A DNA stretch of 64,000 nucleotides, taken from contig NZ_JACA01000005.1 in NCBI RefSeq assembly GCF_000520995.1, forward strand, positions 310,001-374,000, in the 5' to 3' direction. Shown one piece after another: positions 9,614 to 18,567 of the stretch. Source of the stretch: Aquimarina macrocephali JAMB N27 (GTDB lineage: Bacteria; Bacteroidota; Bacteroidia; Flavobacteriales; Flavobacteriaceae). Made by a program: the position numbers and the translations under genes. Every line of letters begins with the position of its first letter. Within the stretch, counting starts at the first letter, position 1. The notes beneath the pieces are model-generated. The model had not been told where the DNA came from. It searched no databases and saw nothing but the letters and a program-made list of their open reading frames with translations.

Positions 9614-10075
9614 ATGAATATTAAAATTATTGAAACTACTGTTGAAGAATTAGATGTTTTGACACAATTATTTGATCAATATATGGTTTTTTATAAGAAG
9701 CCTTCAGATACAAACAAGTACAGGTCTTATCTAAAAGAAAGGCTTCAAAATAAAGAGGCAACAGTCTATTTAGCTTTAGATGATAATACTAGAAACCCTG
9801 CAGGTTTCGTATTAAATTACTATTCATTTAGTTCAGTATCACAGGGGGAAATATTGATTTTGAATGATTTATTTGTGGTACCTGAGTATCGTAAAAAAGG
9901 AGTTGCAGAACGGTTAATTAATTCAGCTTTTGATTTAGCAAAACAAGTTGGAGCTATAAGAGTAGATTTAGGAACAGGAAAAGATAATGCTACAGCTCAA
10001 AGATTGTATGAAAAGATTGGATTTGTAAAGGATGAAGATTTTTATGCATACAGTTACACTATTAGAAATAATTGA
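9614..10075 (+). CDS. GNAT-family N-acetyltransferase
   Basis: 153 residues with the GNAT acetyl-CoA site: LNDLFVVPEYRKKGVAERLI is motif A (the R/Q-x-x-G-x-G/A turn). It is followed by LGTGKDNATAQRLYEKIGF, motif B. The acceptor is unknown. It is the first of three GNAT genes in a row, 29 bp after the DUF1272 gene. Confidence 0.9.
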   Translation: MNIKIIETTVEELDVLTQLFDQYMVFYKKPSDTNKYRSYLKERLQNKEATVYLALDDNTRNPAGFVLNYYSFSSVSQGEILILNDLFVVPEYRKKGVAERLINSAFDLAKQVGAIRVDLGTGKDNATAQRLYEKIGFVKDEDFYAYSYTIRNN

Positions 10076-10126
10076 GATTCTAAAATAGTAACTTAAATAA
10101 ATTTACTGAAGAAAAGATGATAAAAA

Positions 10127-10657
10127 ATGAAGACGATTGATATAAGAAGAGCAACTATAGAGGATGCAGAAAAGATTTCGTCTTTAGGAAGAAAAACTTT
10201 TGATGAATCTTATGGAGAATTTTTTAATAATAAGAATAACCTGATAAGTTATTTGGATTGGGCTTTTTCTATTGAAAAAATCAAAAATAGTTTGACAAAA
10301 CCCGAAAATCTATATTGGTTGGTTACTGACACTTATAACTCATTACCAATTGGATATGCCAAATTAAAATTAGATTCCCCTTCAGAACTTATTGATGAAG
10401 AGAATATTTGTAAGCTTCAGCGTATATATTTATTACAAGGATATGAGGCAAGAGGTATAGGAGGGAAGTTACATCAGTATATTGTGCAAGCTGCTGTTGA
10501 TAGTAAGCACAATTACCTATGGTTATCTAATCTGAAACTAAAAAAACAAGCTGTTGCTTTTTATAAAAAGAAAGGCTATCAAATTGCAGGAGAACATAAC
10601 TTTACTATTGGCGATGAAACTTTTGAGTTTTGGGCAATGAAAACTAAACTGAAATAA
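10127..10657 (+). CDS. GNAT-family N-acetyltransferase
   Basis: 176 residues, GNAT fold: the N-terminus IDIRRATIEDAEKISSLGRK is typical, motif A is LQRIYLLQGYEARGIGGKLH, and the end LKKQAVAFYKKKGYQIAGEH is motif B. It resembles the spermine/spermidine-type or YitI-like GNATs in general shape, but no substrate is assigned. The next gene starts 6 bp after its stop. Confidence 0.9.
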   Translation: MKTIDIRRATIEDAEKISSLGRKTFDESYGEFFNNKNNLISYLDWAFSIEKIKNSLTKPENLYWLVTDTYNSLPIGYAKLKLDSPSELIDEENICKLQRIYLLQGYEARGIGGKLHQYIVQAAVDSKHNYLWLSNLKLKKQAVAFYKKKGYQIAGEHNFTIGDETFEFWAMKTKLK

Positions 10658-10663
10658 TTCTTA

Positions 10664-11185
10664 ATGAGTAAAGATTTGAAGTATAGAGTAGCCGATATAA
10701 ATGACCTGGATGGATTACGACAATTAGGGAAAATTTCATATGCAGAGTTTTCAAATGTATTAAGTACAGAGAACTGGAACATATTGAGTGCTATTTTAGA
10801 AAGCGAAGAAAATGTATTAAATCTTATAGAAATTAGTAAAATTTTTATTTGTGAAATAGATTCGGGTATAGCTGGGATGATTTATTTCATTCCAAATGGA
10901 AACCCAACAGAATTGTACGAATCTGATTGGTGCTATATACGATTCTTGGGTGTTGATCCAAAATATCGAGGTCTTGGAATAGGAAAAGAACTAGTTGATT
11001 TCTGTATAAGGTATGCAAAAAAGAGCGAAGAAAAAATCATTGCACTTCATACATCAGAGTTTATGAATGCTGCTCGGATCATGTATGAGAAAAAAGGATT
11101 TAAAAGAGTAAAAGAAATTGAACGATTAGGAAAAAGATATTGGGTGTATACCATGAAACTTGGTTTCTTCACAAAACTCAGTTAA
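10664..11185 (+). CDS. GNAT-family N-acetyltransferase
   Basis: 173 residues, third consecutive GNAT. Motif A is FLGVDPKYRGLGIGKELVDF and motif B is ARIMYEKKGFKRVKEI. The N-terminal half, with a strand pair ending IAGMIYFIPNGNP, differs from the two preceding GNATs, so these are separate family members rather than a local triplication. It ends the MocR-linked run. Confidence 0.9.
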   Translation: MSKDLKYRVADINDLDGLRQLGKISYAEFSNVLSTENWNILSAILESEENVLNLIEISKIFICEIDSGIAGMIYFIPNGNPTELYESDWCYIRFLGVDPKYRGLGIGKELVDFCIRYAKKSEEKIIALHTSEFMNAARIMYEKKGFKRVKEIERLGKRYWVYTMKLGFFTKLS

Positions 11186-11478
11186 AGAATAAAGATATGT
11201 GTTGCTTTTTTTTGAATAAAAGATTCGAAGTCGAGCAACCACATTTTTGAAGAAAAGAGGAGAATATTTAGGCTTTTCTTTATTGTAAATTACAGTTACT
11301 CAGTTTTAATTTTTTATTCCAAATATGAATGTAGTTCTGTAAAAAGTGATCTTTTTTCGGATATTTTTGTCCGAATTCCTTTTGGAGATCAATTTTATAT
11401 CTAAACAATTAGTATATTACCACCTAACTCATTTATTTCTTTTTATGAGTGTAACTACAATGTGAATAAACCTAACTT
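11186..11478. other. Intergenic stretch, no gene
   Basis: AT-rich intergenic DNA between the GNAT run and the second TPR kinase. There is a short hairpin with arms CGGA and TCCG near 11358-11373, with a T-rich loop. I see no RNA gene or small ORF I can support. Confidence 0.4.
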
Positions 11479-11486
11479 TATTTTTG
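11479..11486 (+). promoter_or_regulatory. -7 promoter element for the TPR kinase
   Basis: TATTTTTG matches TAnnTTTG and ends only 4 bp before the ATG at 11491. If it is used, transcription would start at or next to the start codon, giving a leaderless mRNA. No TTG is at the ideal -33 distance, so the call is moderate. Confidence 0.45.
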
Positions 11487-11490
11487 TGTA

Positions 11491-13392
11491 ATGAATTGCA
11501 TTCATAACAATATTCTTACCCTAGTTTTTATTCTTTCAACGTTCCATCTGTATAGTCAGCAGGATTATTTCAAAACTCTTGAGAGGCAATTTGATAGTAT
11601 TGAGAACGAGTCATCTGATAAAGCATTACTACATGCTCGAGGGATGGTAGACTATAGTGTGAAATCTAAAAATAATACCTACATGGTTAGTAGTTATGTA
11701 AAACTAGCCACCGCTTATGAGAATTTAGCGAAGTCAGATTCTGCAGTTGTGTTTTATGACAAAGCTCTTGATATAAGTAGAACCGTTGATAGTGATACTT
11801 TGTTTGCTTTTTCAGTAATAAGAATGAGCCAATTAAATAGTATACGCGGAGATCAGGAAAAAGTTGTAGAGTTAATTTTTGAAGCACTACAGAAAATAGA
11901 AGATAATCCAAATCCAAAACAAAAACATGAATTGTATTATAAACTTTCTGAGGTACATAGAGAACTAGCGAGTTTTGATAAAGCAAAGCATTATCTACAG
12001 CTTATCATCGAAGAAACAGAATTAGATCATTTACTGGCAGCTGCATATAACTCTTTGGGATTGATTCAATATAGTAATAAGGATTATTATAACGGAAAAG
12101 CTAATCTTTTAAAAAGCTTAGAGTTGTATAAGGAACTAAAAGACAACAATAATATTTGTAAGATTTTAATCAATCTAGGAGCGATGCATTACAAATTAAA
12201 AAAGATTGAGGAGTCTAAAGAATATCTAATTGAAGCAAGTAAATTGACTAAAGAATTCGGCTATATAAATTTATATAGCATGGTTCTGATTAATCTATCT
12301 GTGATATATCATAAAGAAAAAGATTATGAAAAGGAATTAGTTTATTTAAAAAAAGCTGAAGAATTGGCTAAGGAGACTGGTAATTATCAGGCACTTTCTA
12401 CAGTTGCAAATAATATGATACTTGTATATGCTTTGCAATCCGATATTAAAAAGGTTAGGCGATACATCGTTAGATATCGTAATGCAATTGATAGTTTATA
12501 TAATTTTAACCGTAATCAAAAAATATTTGAAATAGAGGCTAAATATGAAACTTCAAAAAAAGAATTAGAAATAGCACGTCAAAAAGAGTTGGTGCTTACT
12601 CAAAGAACACATATCGTTATTGCTATAGTATTGGTCATGCTATTAAGTATGATATTATATATGTATATACAACGTTTGAAGAGTCAAAAACTATTATATA
12701 CGAATCAGAAAGAGCTAAACGAGGAAAAGGTTAGCAATTTATTAGATACACATAAGTTGCAAAAAATCAAGGCGTATGTTGATGGTCAAAATGAAGAACG
12801 AGAAAGAATTTCAAAAGACTTACATGATGGCATTGGAGGGAGTTTAGCTGCTATCAAGATGCGATTGAATCGTATAAAGAATAGGTTGCCTTCAGAGTTA
12901 GAGCCCATAATTACTAGTGTAGATTCTACTTACAATGAAATTCGATCCATTTCTCATGACTTAATGCCAAAAAATATTAATCACTTGTATTTTACAGATT
13001 TAATGAAAGAACTAGTTGGTTTTTCTACCAGTAAAGATATAGAGTATAAATATTATATTCATCCTGAGAAAAAACTAAATAGTATATCAGAAAGTCTACA
13101 ATTAACAATTTATAGAATTATTCAAGAATTGATAACTAATATAAATAAGCATGCCCAGGCGACCGAAGTATCCATAAATATTGCAATTCATGAAGAAAGT
13201 AATATAGTGAATATGATAGTTGAAGATAATGGTAGAGGTTTTAATACTAAAAAAAACAATTCGGGAGTTGGATTAAGAAGTATAAAACAAAGAATATCAG
13301 ATAATAATGGACTTATAAAAATAGATTCTAACTATGGTATTGGTACGGTAATTTGCGTAGAACTTCCGATAAGAATAAGTAAGTATAGTTAA
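11491..13392 (+). CDS. TPR-repeat sensor histidine kinase (HisKA_3 type)
   Basis: 633-residue paralogue of the kinase at 167. It has a signal peptide (to about residue 23), TPR repeats to about 330, a short coiled coil, one membrane segment (about 376-396), then HisKA_3 with DLHDGIGG (His445). The HATPase_c domain shows the N-box region ELITNINKHAQ and the G box DNGRGF. The kinase core matches the first kinase closely in order and motif, but the TPR array is much shorter. No response regulator lies beside it. The stop is 1 bp from the convergent DUF4258 gene. Confidence 0.9.
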   Translation: MNCIHNNILTLVFILSTFHLYSQQDYFKTLERQFDSIENESSDKALLHARGMVDYSVKSKNNTYMVSSYVKLATAYENLAKSDSAVVFYDKALDISRTVDSDTLFAFSVIRMSQLNSIRGDQEKVVELIFEALQKIEDNPNPKQKHELYYKLSEVHRELASFDKAKHYLQLIIEETELDHLLAAAYNSLGLIQYSNKDYYNGKANLLKSLELYKELKDNNNICKILINLGAMHYKLKKIEESKEYLIEASKLTKEFGYINLYSMVLINLSVIYHKEKDYEKELVYLKKAEELAKETGNYQALSTVANNMILVYALQSDIKKVRRYIVRYRNAIDSLYNFNRNQKIFEIEAKYETSKKELEIARQKELVLTQRTHIVIAIVLVMLLSMILYMYIQRLKSQKLLYTNQKELNEEKVSNLLDTHKLQKIKAYVDGQNEERERISKDLHDGIGGSLAAIKMRLNRIKNRLPSELEPIITSVDSTYNEIRSISHDLMPKNINHLYFTDLMKELVGFSTSKDIEYKYYIHPEKKLNSISESLQLTIYRIIQELITNINKHAQATEVSINIAIHEESNIVNMIVEDNGRGFNTKKNNSGVGLRSIKQRISDNNGLIKIDSNYGIGTVICVELPIRISKYS

Positions 13393-13393
13393 A

Positions 13394-13768
13394 TTATTGA
13401 ATAATATCCAACACATTAACTCTGGCAATAGAATCACAATTTTCAATAAGCATGCTAATATTTTTTTCTTTAACAGAACCTTCAATGAAATAGATTTTGC
13501 AGGAATCTAGTTTGGTATTACTTTTAGAAAAACTTACATCTCCATTTGTTAATAATAATGCAATATCTGCAGTGTCTATTTGGTATTTCAGCATGTTGTC
13601 TGATGCTTGTTCAGAAAAAGTTTTTTTCTTTATTCTGATGTTTTTAAGAACCCTGGCCGAGGGACCATAATCACAAGAAGCTTTTTTTCCGCCCAAAAAG
13701 AAAAATAAAAGAATAAGACCGATGGCAAATCCACCTAAGTAATAAAATAATCGTTGTGCTAATTTCAT
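13394..13768 (-). CDS. DUF4258-type membrane-anchored protein
   Basis: 124 residues: one N-terminal membrane segment (about 9-25), then a small domain beginning SCDYGPSARVLKNIR with a later cysteine pair region (DSCKIYFIEG, ENCDSIARV). It resembles the flavobacterial DUF4258 proteins commonly found beside alanine dehydrogenase; function is unknown. It lies about 100 bp downstream of ald on the same strand. The family name is from recall and could be wrong; the membrane anchor and conserved neighbourhood are seen directly. Confidence 0.7.
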   Translation of the reverse strand: MKLAQRLFYYLGGFAIGLILLFFFLGGKKASCDYGPSARVLKNIRIKKKTFSEQASDNMLKYQIDTADIALLLTNGDVSFSKSNTKLDSCKIYFIEGSVKEKNISMLIENCDSIARVNVLDIIQ

Positions 13769-13869
13769 AAACAGAATGCAATATTATGATGCCAAAAGTA
13801 AGTAAAGTTTTAAAGAATTATACTCTTATGAGTTGCAAAGTTTACTGTAAAAAAATTAGAACATAAATG

Positions 13870-15072
13870 CTATAAAATTAATAGGTTTATATCTCTATAA
13901 GAAAGATCAAACCAATCAGCAATAGGTTTGCTGGTCAAAATTCCATGATAAAAATATAACCCATTCTTAAGTCCTCGATCAAAGCGTACGGCATTTTCTA
14001 TTCCTCCTTCATCACCAATTTGTAATAAATAAGGTGTAAAGATATTGCTTATCGATAATGAAGATGTTCTGGCATATCGAGAAGGGATGTTGGGTACGCA
14101 ATAATGTATAACTCCATGTTTTTCAAAAGTAGGGTGGTCGTGAGAAGTAACTTCACTTGTTTCAAAACATCCGCCCATATCTATGCTTACATCAATGATT
14201 ACTGCTCCCTGTTTCATAGCTTCTACCATTGTTTCTGTAACTATAATCGGAGCACGGTTTTTTCCTCTTATAGCTCCAATTACCACATCACAACGGCGTA
14301 AAGCTTTTAATAGATTTTTTGGTTGAATAGTAGATGTGTATAATGGCCTGCCTACATTAGTTTGTATACAACGAAGTTTGGTAATAGAGTTGTCAAAGAC
14401 CTTTACATTTGCACCTAACCCAATAGCCGAACGTGCAGCAAACTCGCCAACAGTACCTGCGCCAAGAATAACGACTTCTACAGGAGGTACACCACTAATA
14501 TTACCCATCATTAATCCTGACCCCATAGTTGTGACACTACTCATTAATTCTGAAGCAATGAGTACTGCTGCTGTTCCTGCAATCTCGCTAAGTGCTCTTA
14601 CAGCAGGATAGGCACCATCGATATCTCTAATAAACTCAAAACCAAGTGCTGTAATTCTTTTTTTAGCAAGTCCCTGAAAATATTCTTTGGACTGTGTTTT
14701 AAGCTGTAGAGCAGAAATTAGTACGGTTTGTGGGTTTATAAACTCAAGTTCCTCTAAAGAAGGCGGCTCTACTTTTAAAATAATCGGACATCCAAAAACT
14801 TTTCTTTTATCATTAGTGATTTCTGCACCAGCTTCACTATAATCTCTATCGGTAAAACTAGCTCCAATACCAGCATTGGTTTCTAATAAAACTCGATGAC
14901 CATGTGCTGTTAGTGCAGCCACAGCATCTGGAGTAAGACATACTCGTTTTTCTTGATAATGGGTTTCTTTTGGGATTCCAATAAAAAGTTTTCCTTTTTT
15001 GCGGGCTACTTCGATCATTTCTTCCTGCGGTAGCAGCTGCTCTTTGGTAAAAGGAGATTTTGGTGTACTCAT
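13870..15072 (-). CDS. ald: Alanine dehydrogenase
   Basis: 400 residues. It catalyses NAD-dependent reversible deamination of L-alanine to pyruvate and ammonia. The N-terminal half has IPKETHYQEKRVCLTPDAV (substrate lysine and arginine region). The Rossmann motif GAGTVGEFAARSAIGLGA is followed by DVSIDMGGCFETSEVT and the C-terminal HYCVPNIPSRYARTSS. The flavobacterial form carries an extra N-terminal 30 residues relative to the Bacillus enzyme. The transhydrogenase alpha subunit shares the fold, but length and the PNIPSRYARTS motif favour Ald. It lies downstream of tsaE. Confidence 0.92.
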   Translation of the reverse strand: MSTPKSPFTKEQLLPQEEMIEVARKKGKLFIGIPKETHYQEKRVCLTPDAVAALTAHGHRVLLETNAGIGASFTDRDYSEAGAEITNDKRKVFGCPIILKVEPPSLEELEFINPQTVLISALQLKTQSKEYFQGLAKKRITALGFEFIRDIDGAYPAVRALSEIAGTAAVLIASELMSSVTTMGSGLMMGNISGVPPVEVVILGAGTVGEFAARSAIGLGANVKVFDNSITKLRCIQTNVGRPLYTSTIQPKNLLKALRRCDVVIGAIRGKNRAPIIVTETMVEAMKQGAVIIDVSIDMGGCFETSEVTSHDHPTFEKHGVIHYCVPNIPSRYARTSSLSISNIFTPYLLQIGDEGGIENAVRFDRGLKNGLYFYHGILTSKPIADWFDLSYRDINLLIL

Positions 15073-15167
15073 TTGCGTGAAATTCTGTAACTCAAATTAC
15101 GAATAAAAATGCCAAGAAAACAAATAGGATCGCTTATTTGATAGTATAAACTTAATAATCAATACGT

Positions 15168-15569
15168 CTAAAACGAAAGAATACGCTTTTTATCATCAAG
15201 TAAATGGATAGTAATAGTAACACAGTTTTCTGGCAATAAGCTAGAAACTTTTTGTGGCCATTCTATAAATATCCATGCATCAGAATCCAAATATTCTTCA
15301 AACCCTATTTGATACGCTTCTTCTTCTTCTTTTATTCTGTAGAAATCGAAATGATATACTAATCCTTTATTACTTTCATATTCATTGACCAAAGAATAGG
15401 TAGGACTGGAGATAATATCTTTTACCCCCAGATGTTTACATATTTCTTTTATTAAAGTAGTTTTACCAACTCCCATCTCACCATCAAAGAGAATTATTTT
15501 ACTCGCTGCATTTGAGATTATTTTTTCTGCCACATCAGGAAGGTCCTGCAAGGTATATTCTATTGTCAT
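15168..15569 (-). CDS. tsaE: tRNA t6A37 biosynthesis ATPase TsaE
   Basis: 133-residue P-loop ATPase of the TsaB-TsaD-TsaE complex that makes threonylcarbamoyladenosine at tRNA position 37. The Walker A motif is GEMGVGKTT (about 30-38). It is followed by the family signature SSPTYSLVNEY, HFDFYRI and IEWPQ. Length is typical. It lies 48 bp downstream of porX and 95 bp upstream of ald, on the minus strand. Confidence 0.95.
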   Translation of the reverse strand: MTIEYTLQDLPDVAEKIISNAASKIILFDGEMGVGKTTLIKEICKHLGVKDIISSPTYSLVNEYESNKGLVYHFDFYRIKEEEEAYQIGFEEYLDSDAWIFIEWPQKVSSLLPENCVTITIHLLDDKKRILSF

Positions 15570-15617
15570 TTTAATAATTCGATATTCTAAATCCAGAATA
15601 CTACAAAAATCTTGAAA

Positions 15618-17168
15618 TTATCTTGGATTTAATACTATAAAAGGAATGATCATTTCTTCTAAAGATACTCCACCATGTTGATATGTATTTCTATAATAAC
15701 CAACATAATGATTATAGTTATTGGGATATGCAAAGAAATAATCTCCTTTTGCAAAAATAAAAGAACTGCTCATATTTATTGATGGCAAATGTACTTCTTT
15801 TGGGTTTGTAGCTTCCAAAACTTCCTTTCTTTCATAGGTAAGACTTTTTCCTGTCTTGTATCGTAGGTTAAGGCTTGTGTTTTTATCACCTATTACCTTA
15901 GATGGGTTTTTTACATTTATTGTACCATGATCTGTGGTTATCAGTAATTTAAATCCTAGTTGCTGCGCTTGCTGTATCATTTCCAGTAAAGGAGAATTTC
16001 TAAACCAACTTTGAGTCAAAGATCTATACGATTTATCGTTTGAAGCAAGTTCTTTAATAACTTCCATTTCTGTCTTGCTATGCGAAAGCATATCCACAAA
16101 ATTATATACTACGACTGTTAAATCATTATCTTTTAATCCTTTGAAATTTGCAGCTAAAGTTTTTCCCGATCTTTCATTAGTGATTTTATAATATTCATGT
16201 TTGATATCCATGCCCAATCGTTTTAATTGTGCAGTTAGAAAATCATTCTCATGCATATTTTTTCCTCCTTCATCTGTATCATCTAACCAGAGATCAGGAT
16301 GCATTTTTTTCATTTCAGAGGGCATAAGACCAGAAAAAATTGAATTTCTGGCATATTGAGTTGCTGTTGGTAAAATGCTGCAATACGAAATTTCCTGCTC
16401 CTTTTTATAATAGTTATTTATCGTAGGTTCAAAAGCTTTCCATTGGTCATATCGTAGATTATCAATCACTACCAAAAGAGTAGGTTGATTTTTACTAATT
16501 TCGGGTACTACTTTTTCTCTAAACAAAGTGTGAGACATTATTGGTGCCTCATTTTTTTTATCAAACCAATCGGGATAATTTTTATCGATAAATTTGCAGA
16601 ATTGCGAATTGGCTTCTACTTTTTGTGATTCTAAAATTTCGAACATCCCGGTATCTTCAATATTCTCTAGTTGTAGTTCCCAGTAAATTAGTCTTTGATA
16701 TAAATCAGACCACTCCTCGTATGAATTTACCATAGCCATATCCATAGCTATCTTTCTAAACTCCTGCTGGTAATTCGCTGTAGTTTTTTCTGAAACTAAA
16801 CGAGAGTTATCCAGGTTTTTCTTTAAACTTAGAAGTATTTGATTTGGATTAACGGGCTTGATTAGATAATCAGCAATCTTACTACCAATTGCCTCTTCCA
16901 TGATATATTCCTCTTCACTTTTGGTAATCATTACTACAGGAATACTATCTTCTTTTTCCTTAATTTCTGATAATGTTTCTATCCCAGAAAGTCCAGGCAT
17001 GTTTTCATCCAAAAAAATGATGTCAAAATTATTATCGTCTATTATATCTAATGCTTCAGTACCACTTTGACACTTGGTTACGTCATAGTTTTTCTGTTCC
17101 AAAAATAATATATGTGGCTTAAGCAAATCAATCTCATCATCTACCCAAAGTATCTTTATTTTACTCAT
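15618..17168 (-). CDS. porX: T9SS response regulator PorX (receiver plus PglZ domain)
   Basis: 516 residues. The N-terminal CheY-like receiver (1-120) has DD at 10-11, the phospho-acceptor D54 in IIFLDENMPG and the lysine in MITKSEE. A helical linker follows, then a PglZ/alkaline-phosphatase-like domain with VVIDNLRYDQW, YNFVDMLSHSKTE and TTDHGT metal-site motifs. PorX with the kinase PorY controls type IX secretion in Porphyromonas and Flavobacterium; the PglZ domain acts as a phosphodiesterase on oligonucleotides in studied members. The start is ATG at 17168, next to an in-frame TTG. The partner PorY is not adjacent. Several T9SS clients and components occur elsewhere in this window. Confidence 0.95.
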   Translation of the reverse strand: MSKIKILWVDDEIDLLKPHILFLEQKNYDVTKCQSGTEALDIIDDNNFDIIFLDENMPGLSGIETLSEIKEKEDSIPVVMITKSEEEYIMEEAIGSKIADYLIKPVNPNQILLSLKKNLDNSRLVSEKTTANYQQEFRKIAMDMAMVNSYEEWSDLYQRLIYWELQLENIEDTGMFEILESQKVEANSQFCKFIDKNYPDWFDKKNEAPIMSHTLFREKVVPEISKNQPTLLVVIDNLRYDQWKAFEPTINNYYKKEQEISYCSILPTATQYARNSIFSGLMPSEMKKMHPDLWLDDTDEGGKNMHENDFLTAQLKRLGMDIKHEYYKITNERSGKTLAANFKGLKDNDLTVVVYNFVDMLSHSKTEMEVIKELASNDKSYRSLTQSWFRNSPLLEMIQQAQQLGFKLLITTDHGTINVKNPSKVIGDKNTSLNLRYKTGKSLTYERKEVLEATNPKEVHLPSINMSSSFIFAKGDYFFAYPNNYNHYVGYYRNTYQHGGVSLEEMIIPFIVLNPR

Positions 17169-17283
17169 CAAATTTTATTTTTTTTGTTTATAAACTTAAT
17201 ATTTAGCCTATTTGTTCACTTTACTAAGAAAACTTTAATAATTTAATTTCATTTTGAAATGTTTTATATGCCTAGCATATATG

Positions 17284-17291
17284 TATATTTG
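17284..17291 (+). promoter_or_regulatory. -7 promoter element for the HD-domain gene
   Basis: TATATTTG followed by C is a strong match to TAnnTTTG. It places the transcript start near 17295, 13 bp before the ATG at 17308. This rules out the in-frame TTG at 17254 as a start for that gene. Confidence 0.65.
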
Positions 17292-17307
17292 CTCCCGTAA
17301 ATGCAAG

Positions 17308-18543
17308 ATGAACTTGAAAAAAAGAAATAAGCTTAAAATATTAAACGACCCAATTTACGGTTTTATTACGATACCGAATGAACTAATTTTTGATCTGATC
17401 GAACATAAGTATTTTCAGAGGTTACGTCGTATATCTCAGATGGGGCTCTCATATTTGGTATACCCGGGAGCACATCATACTAGATTTCACCATGCTTTAG
17501 GATGTATGCATCTTATGCGAAAAGCTGTGAGAGTTCTTAGTTTTAAAGGAGTTACCATTTCTGAAGAAGAGGAGGAAGCCCTTTGTGCAGCAATTTTATT
17601 ACATGATATTGGTCATGGTCCTTTTTCTCATGCGATGGAACATAGTATTGTAAATGAGGTGAATCATGAATCTATTTCCCTCATGTTTATGGAGAAGATT
17701 AATGAAGAATTTAACGGTAGTTTAACGCTGGCAATTCAGATTTTTAAGGGAGAATACCATCGTAATTTTTTACACCAGTTGATTTCGAGCCAACTGGATA
17801 TGGATCGTTTGGACTATTTGAAACGGGATAGTTTTTATACCGGTGTAGCCGAAGGAAATATTAATAGTGAGCGTTTGATTACCATGCTTACTGTTGTTAA
17901 TGATGAATTAGTAGTAGAGGAAAAGGGAATTTATTCTGTTGAGAAGTTTTTACTAGCTAGGCGTTTAATGTATTGGCAGGTATATCTTCATAAAACAAGC
18001 TTAGTAGCAGAGAATTTATTGATTAGAGTATTAAAAAGAGCTAAAGAATTGGCAGATACTGGGGTGACACTAAAAGCAAGTGAAGCACTAACGTTTTTTC
18101 TCAAAAATAAGATAACAGCAGAAAACTTCACTTCCGAAGTTTTGGAAACATTTTCTAGATTAGATGATTATGATATTATTTCGGCAATGAAAGAATGGTC
18201 ACGTTCAGAAGATTTTGTTTTAAGCACGTTGTCTTCGATGATTATTGATAGGGATCTTTTGAAAATAAAAATTAAAAAGAAGCCTTTTCAGAATCATAAA
18301 AAAGAAAATCATATCGAAAAATTTAAGAAACAATATAAAATTTCTGATGAAGAAGCTCGTTATTTTATTTTTGAAGGGACTATTTCTAACCAGGCTTACC
18401 ACCTTAACAAGCAGAATATAAATATTTTATATAAGTCAAGAAAAATTGTAGATGTAGTTAAAGCTACAGATGAGTTTAATCTTGAAGCCCTATCAAAACC
18501 AGTAACCAAATATTTTATGTGCTATCCAAAGTACAAACATTAA
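17308..18543 (+). CDS. HD-domain phosphohydrolase (SAMHD1/dGTPase-like)
   Basis: About 411 residues. The N-terminus NDPIYGFITIPNELIFDLIE and the HD motif pair (HHTRFHHALGCMHL, then AAILLHDIGHGPFSHAMEH) define the HD superfamily group related to SAMHD1 and dGTPases. The later SSQLDMDRLDYLKRDSFYTG is also conserved. Likely a metal-dependent (d)NTP or nucleotide phosphohydrolase; the substrate is not shown. The start at 17308 is chosen because family members begin just before the NDPIYG motif and because the promoter lies between 17254 and this ATG. It is followed 24 bp later by lpxD. Confidence 0.88.
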   Translation: MNLKKRNKLKILNDPIYGFITIPNELIFDLIEHKYFQRLRRISQMGLSYLVYPGAHHTRFHHALGCMHLMRKAVRVLSFKGVTISEEEEEALCAAILLHDIGHGPFSHAMEHSIVNEVNHESISLMFMEKINEEFNGSLTLAIQIFKGEYHRNFLHQLISSQLDMDRLDYLKRDSFYTGVAEGNINSERLITMLTVVNDELVVEEKGIYSVEKFLLARRLMYWQVYLHKTSLVAENLLIRVLKRAKELADTGVTLKASEALTFFLKNKITAENFTSEVLETFSRLDDYDIISAMKEWSRSEDFVLSTLSSMIIDRDLLKIKIKKKPFQNHKKENHIEKFKKQYKISDEEARYFIFEGTISNQAYHLNKQNINILYKSRKIVDVVKATDEFNLEALSKPVTKYFMCYPKYKH

Positions 18544-18554
18544 CACATTTTTTA

Positions 18555-18562
18555 TACTTTTG
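18555..18562 (+). promoter_or_regulatory. -7 promoter element for lpxD
   Basis: TACTTTTG followed by C matches TAnnTTTG and ends 5 bp before the lpxD ATG at 18568. The predicted transcript would have almost no 5' leader. It gives the lipid A genes their own promoter, separate from the HD gene. Confidence 0.6.
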
Positions 18563-18567
18563 CTAGA

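Noticed and set aside
17254..17307. TTG start 54 bp upstream for the HD-domain gene
   Set aside because: The promoter element at 17284-17291 lies inside this extension, and family members begin near the ATG at 17308.
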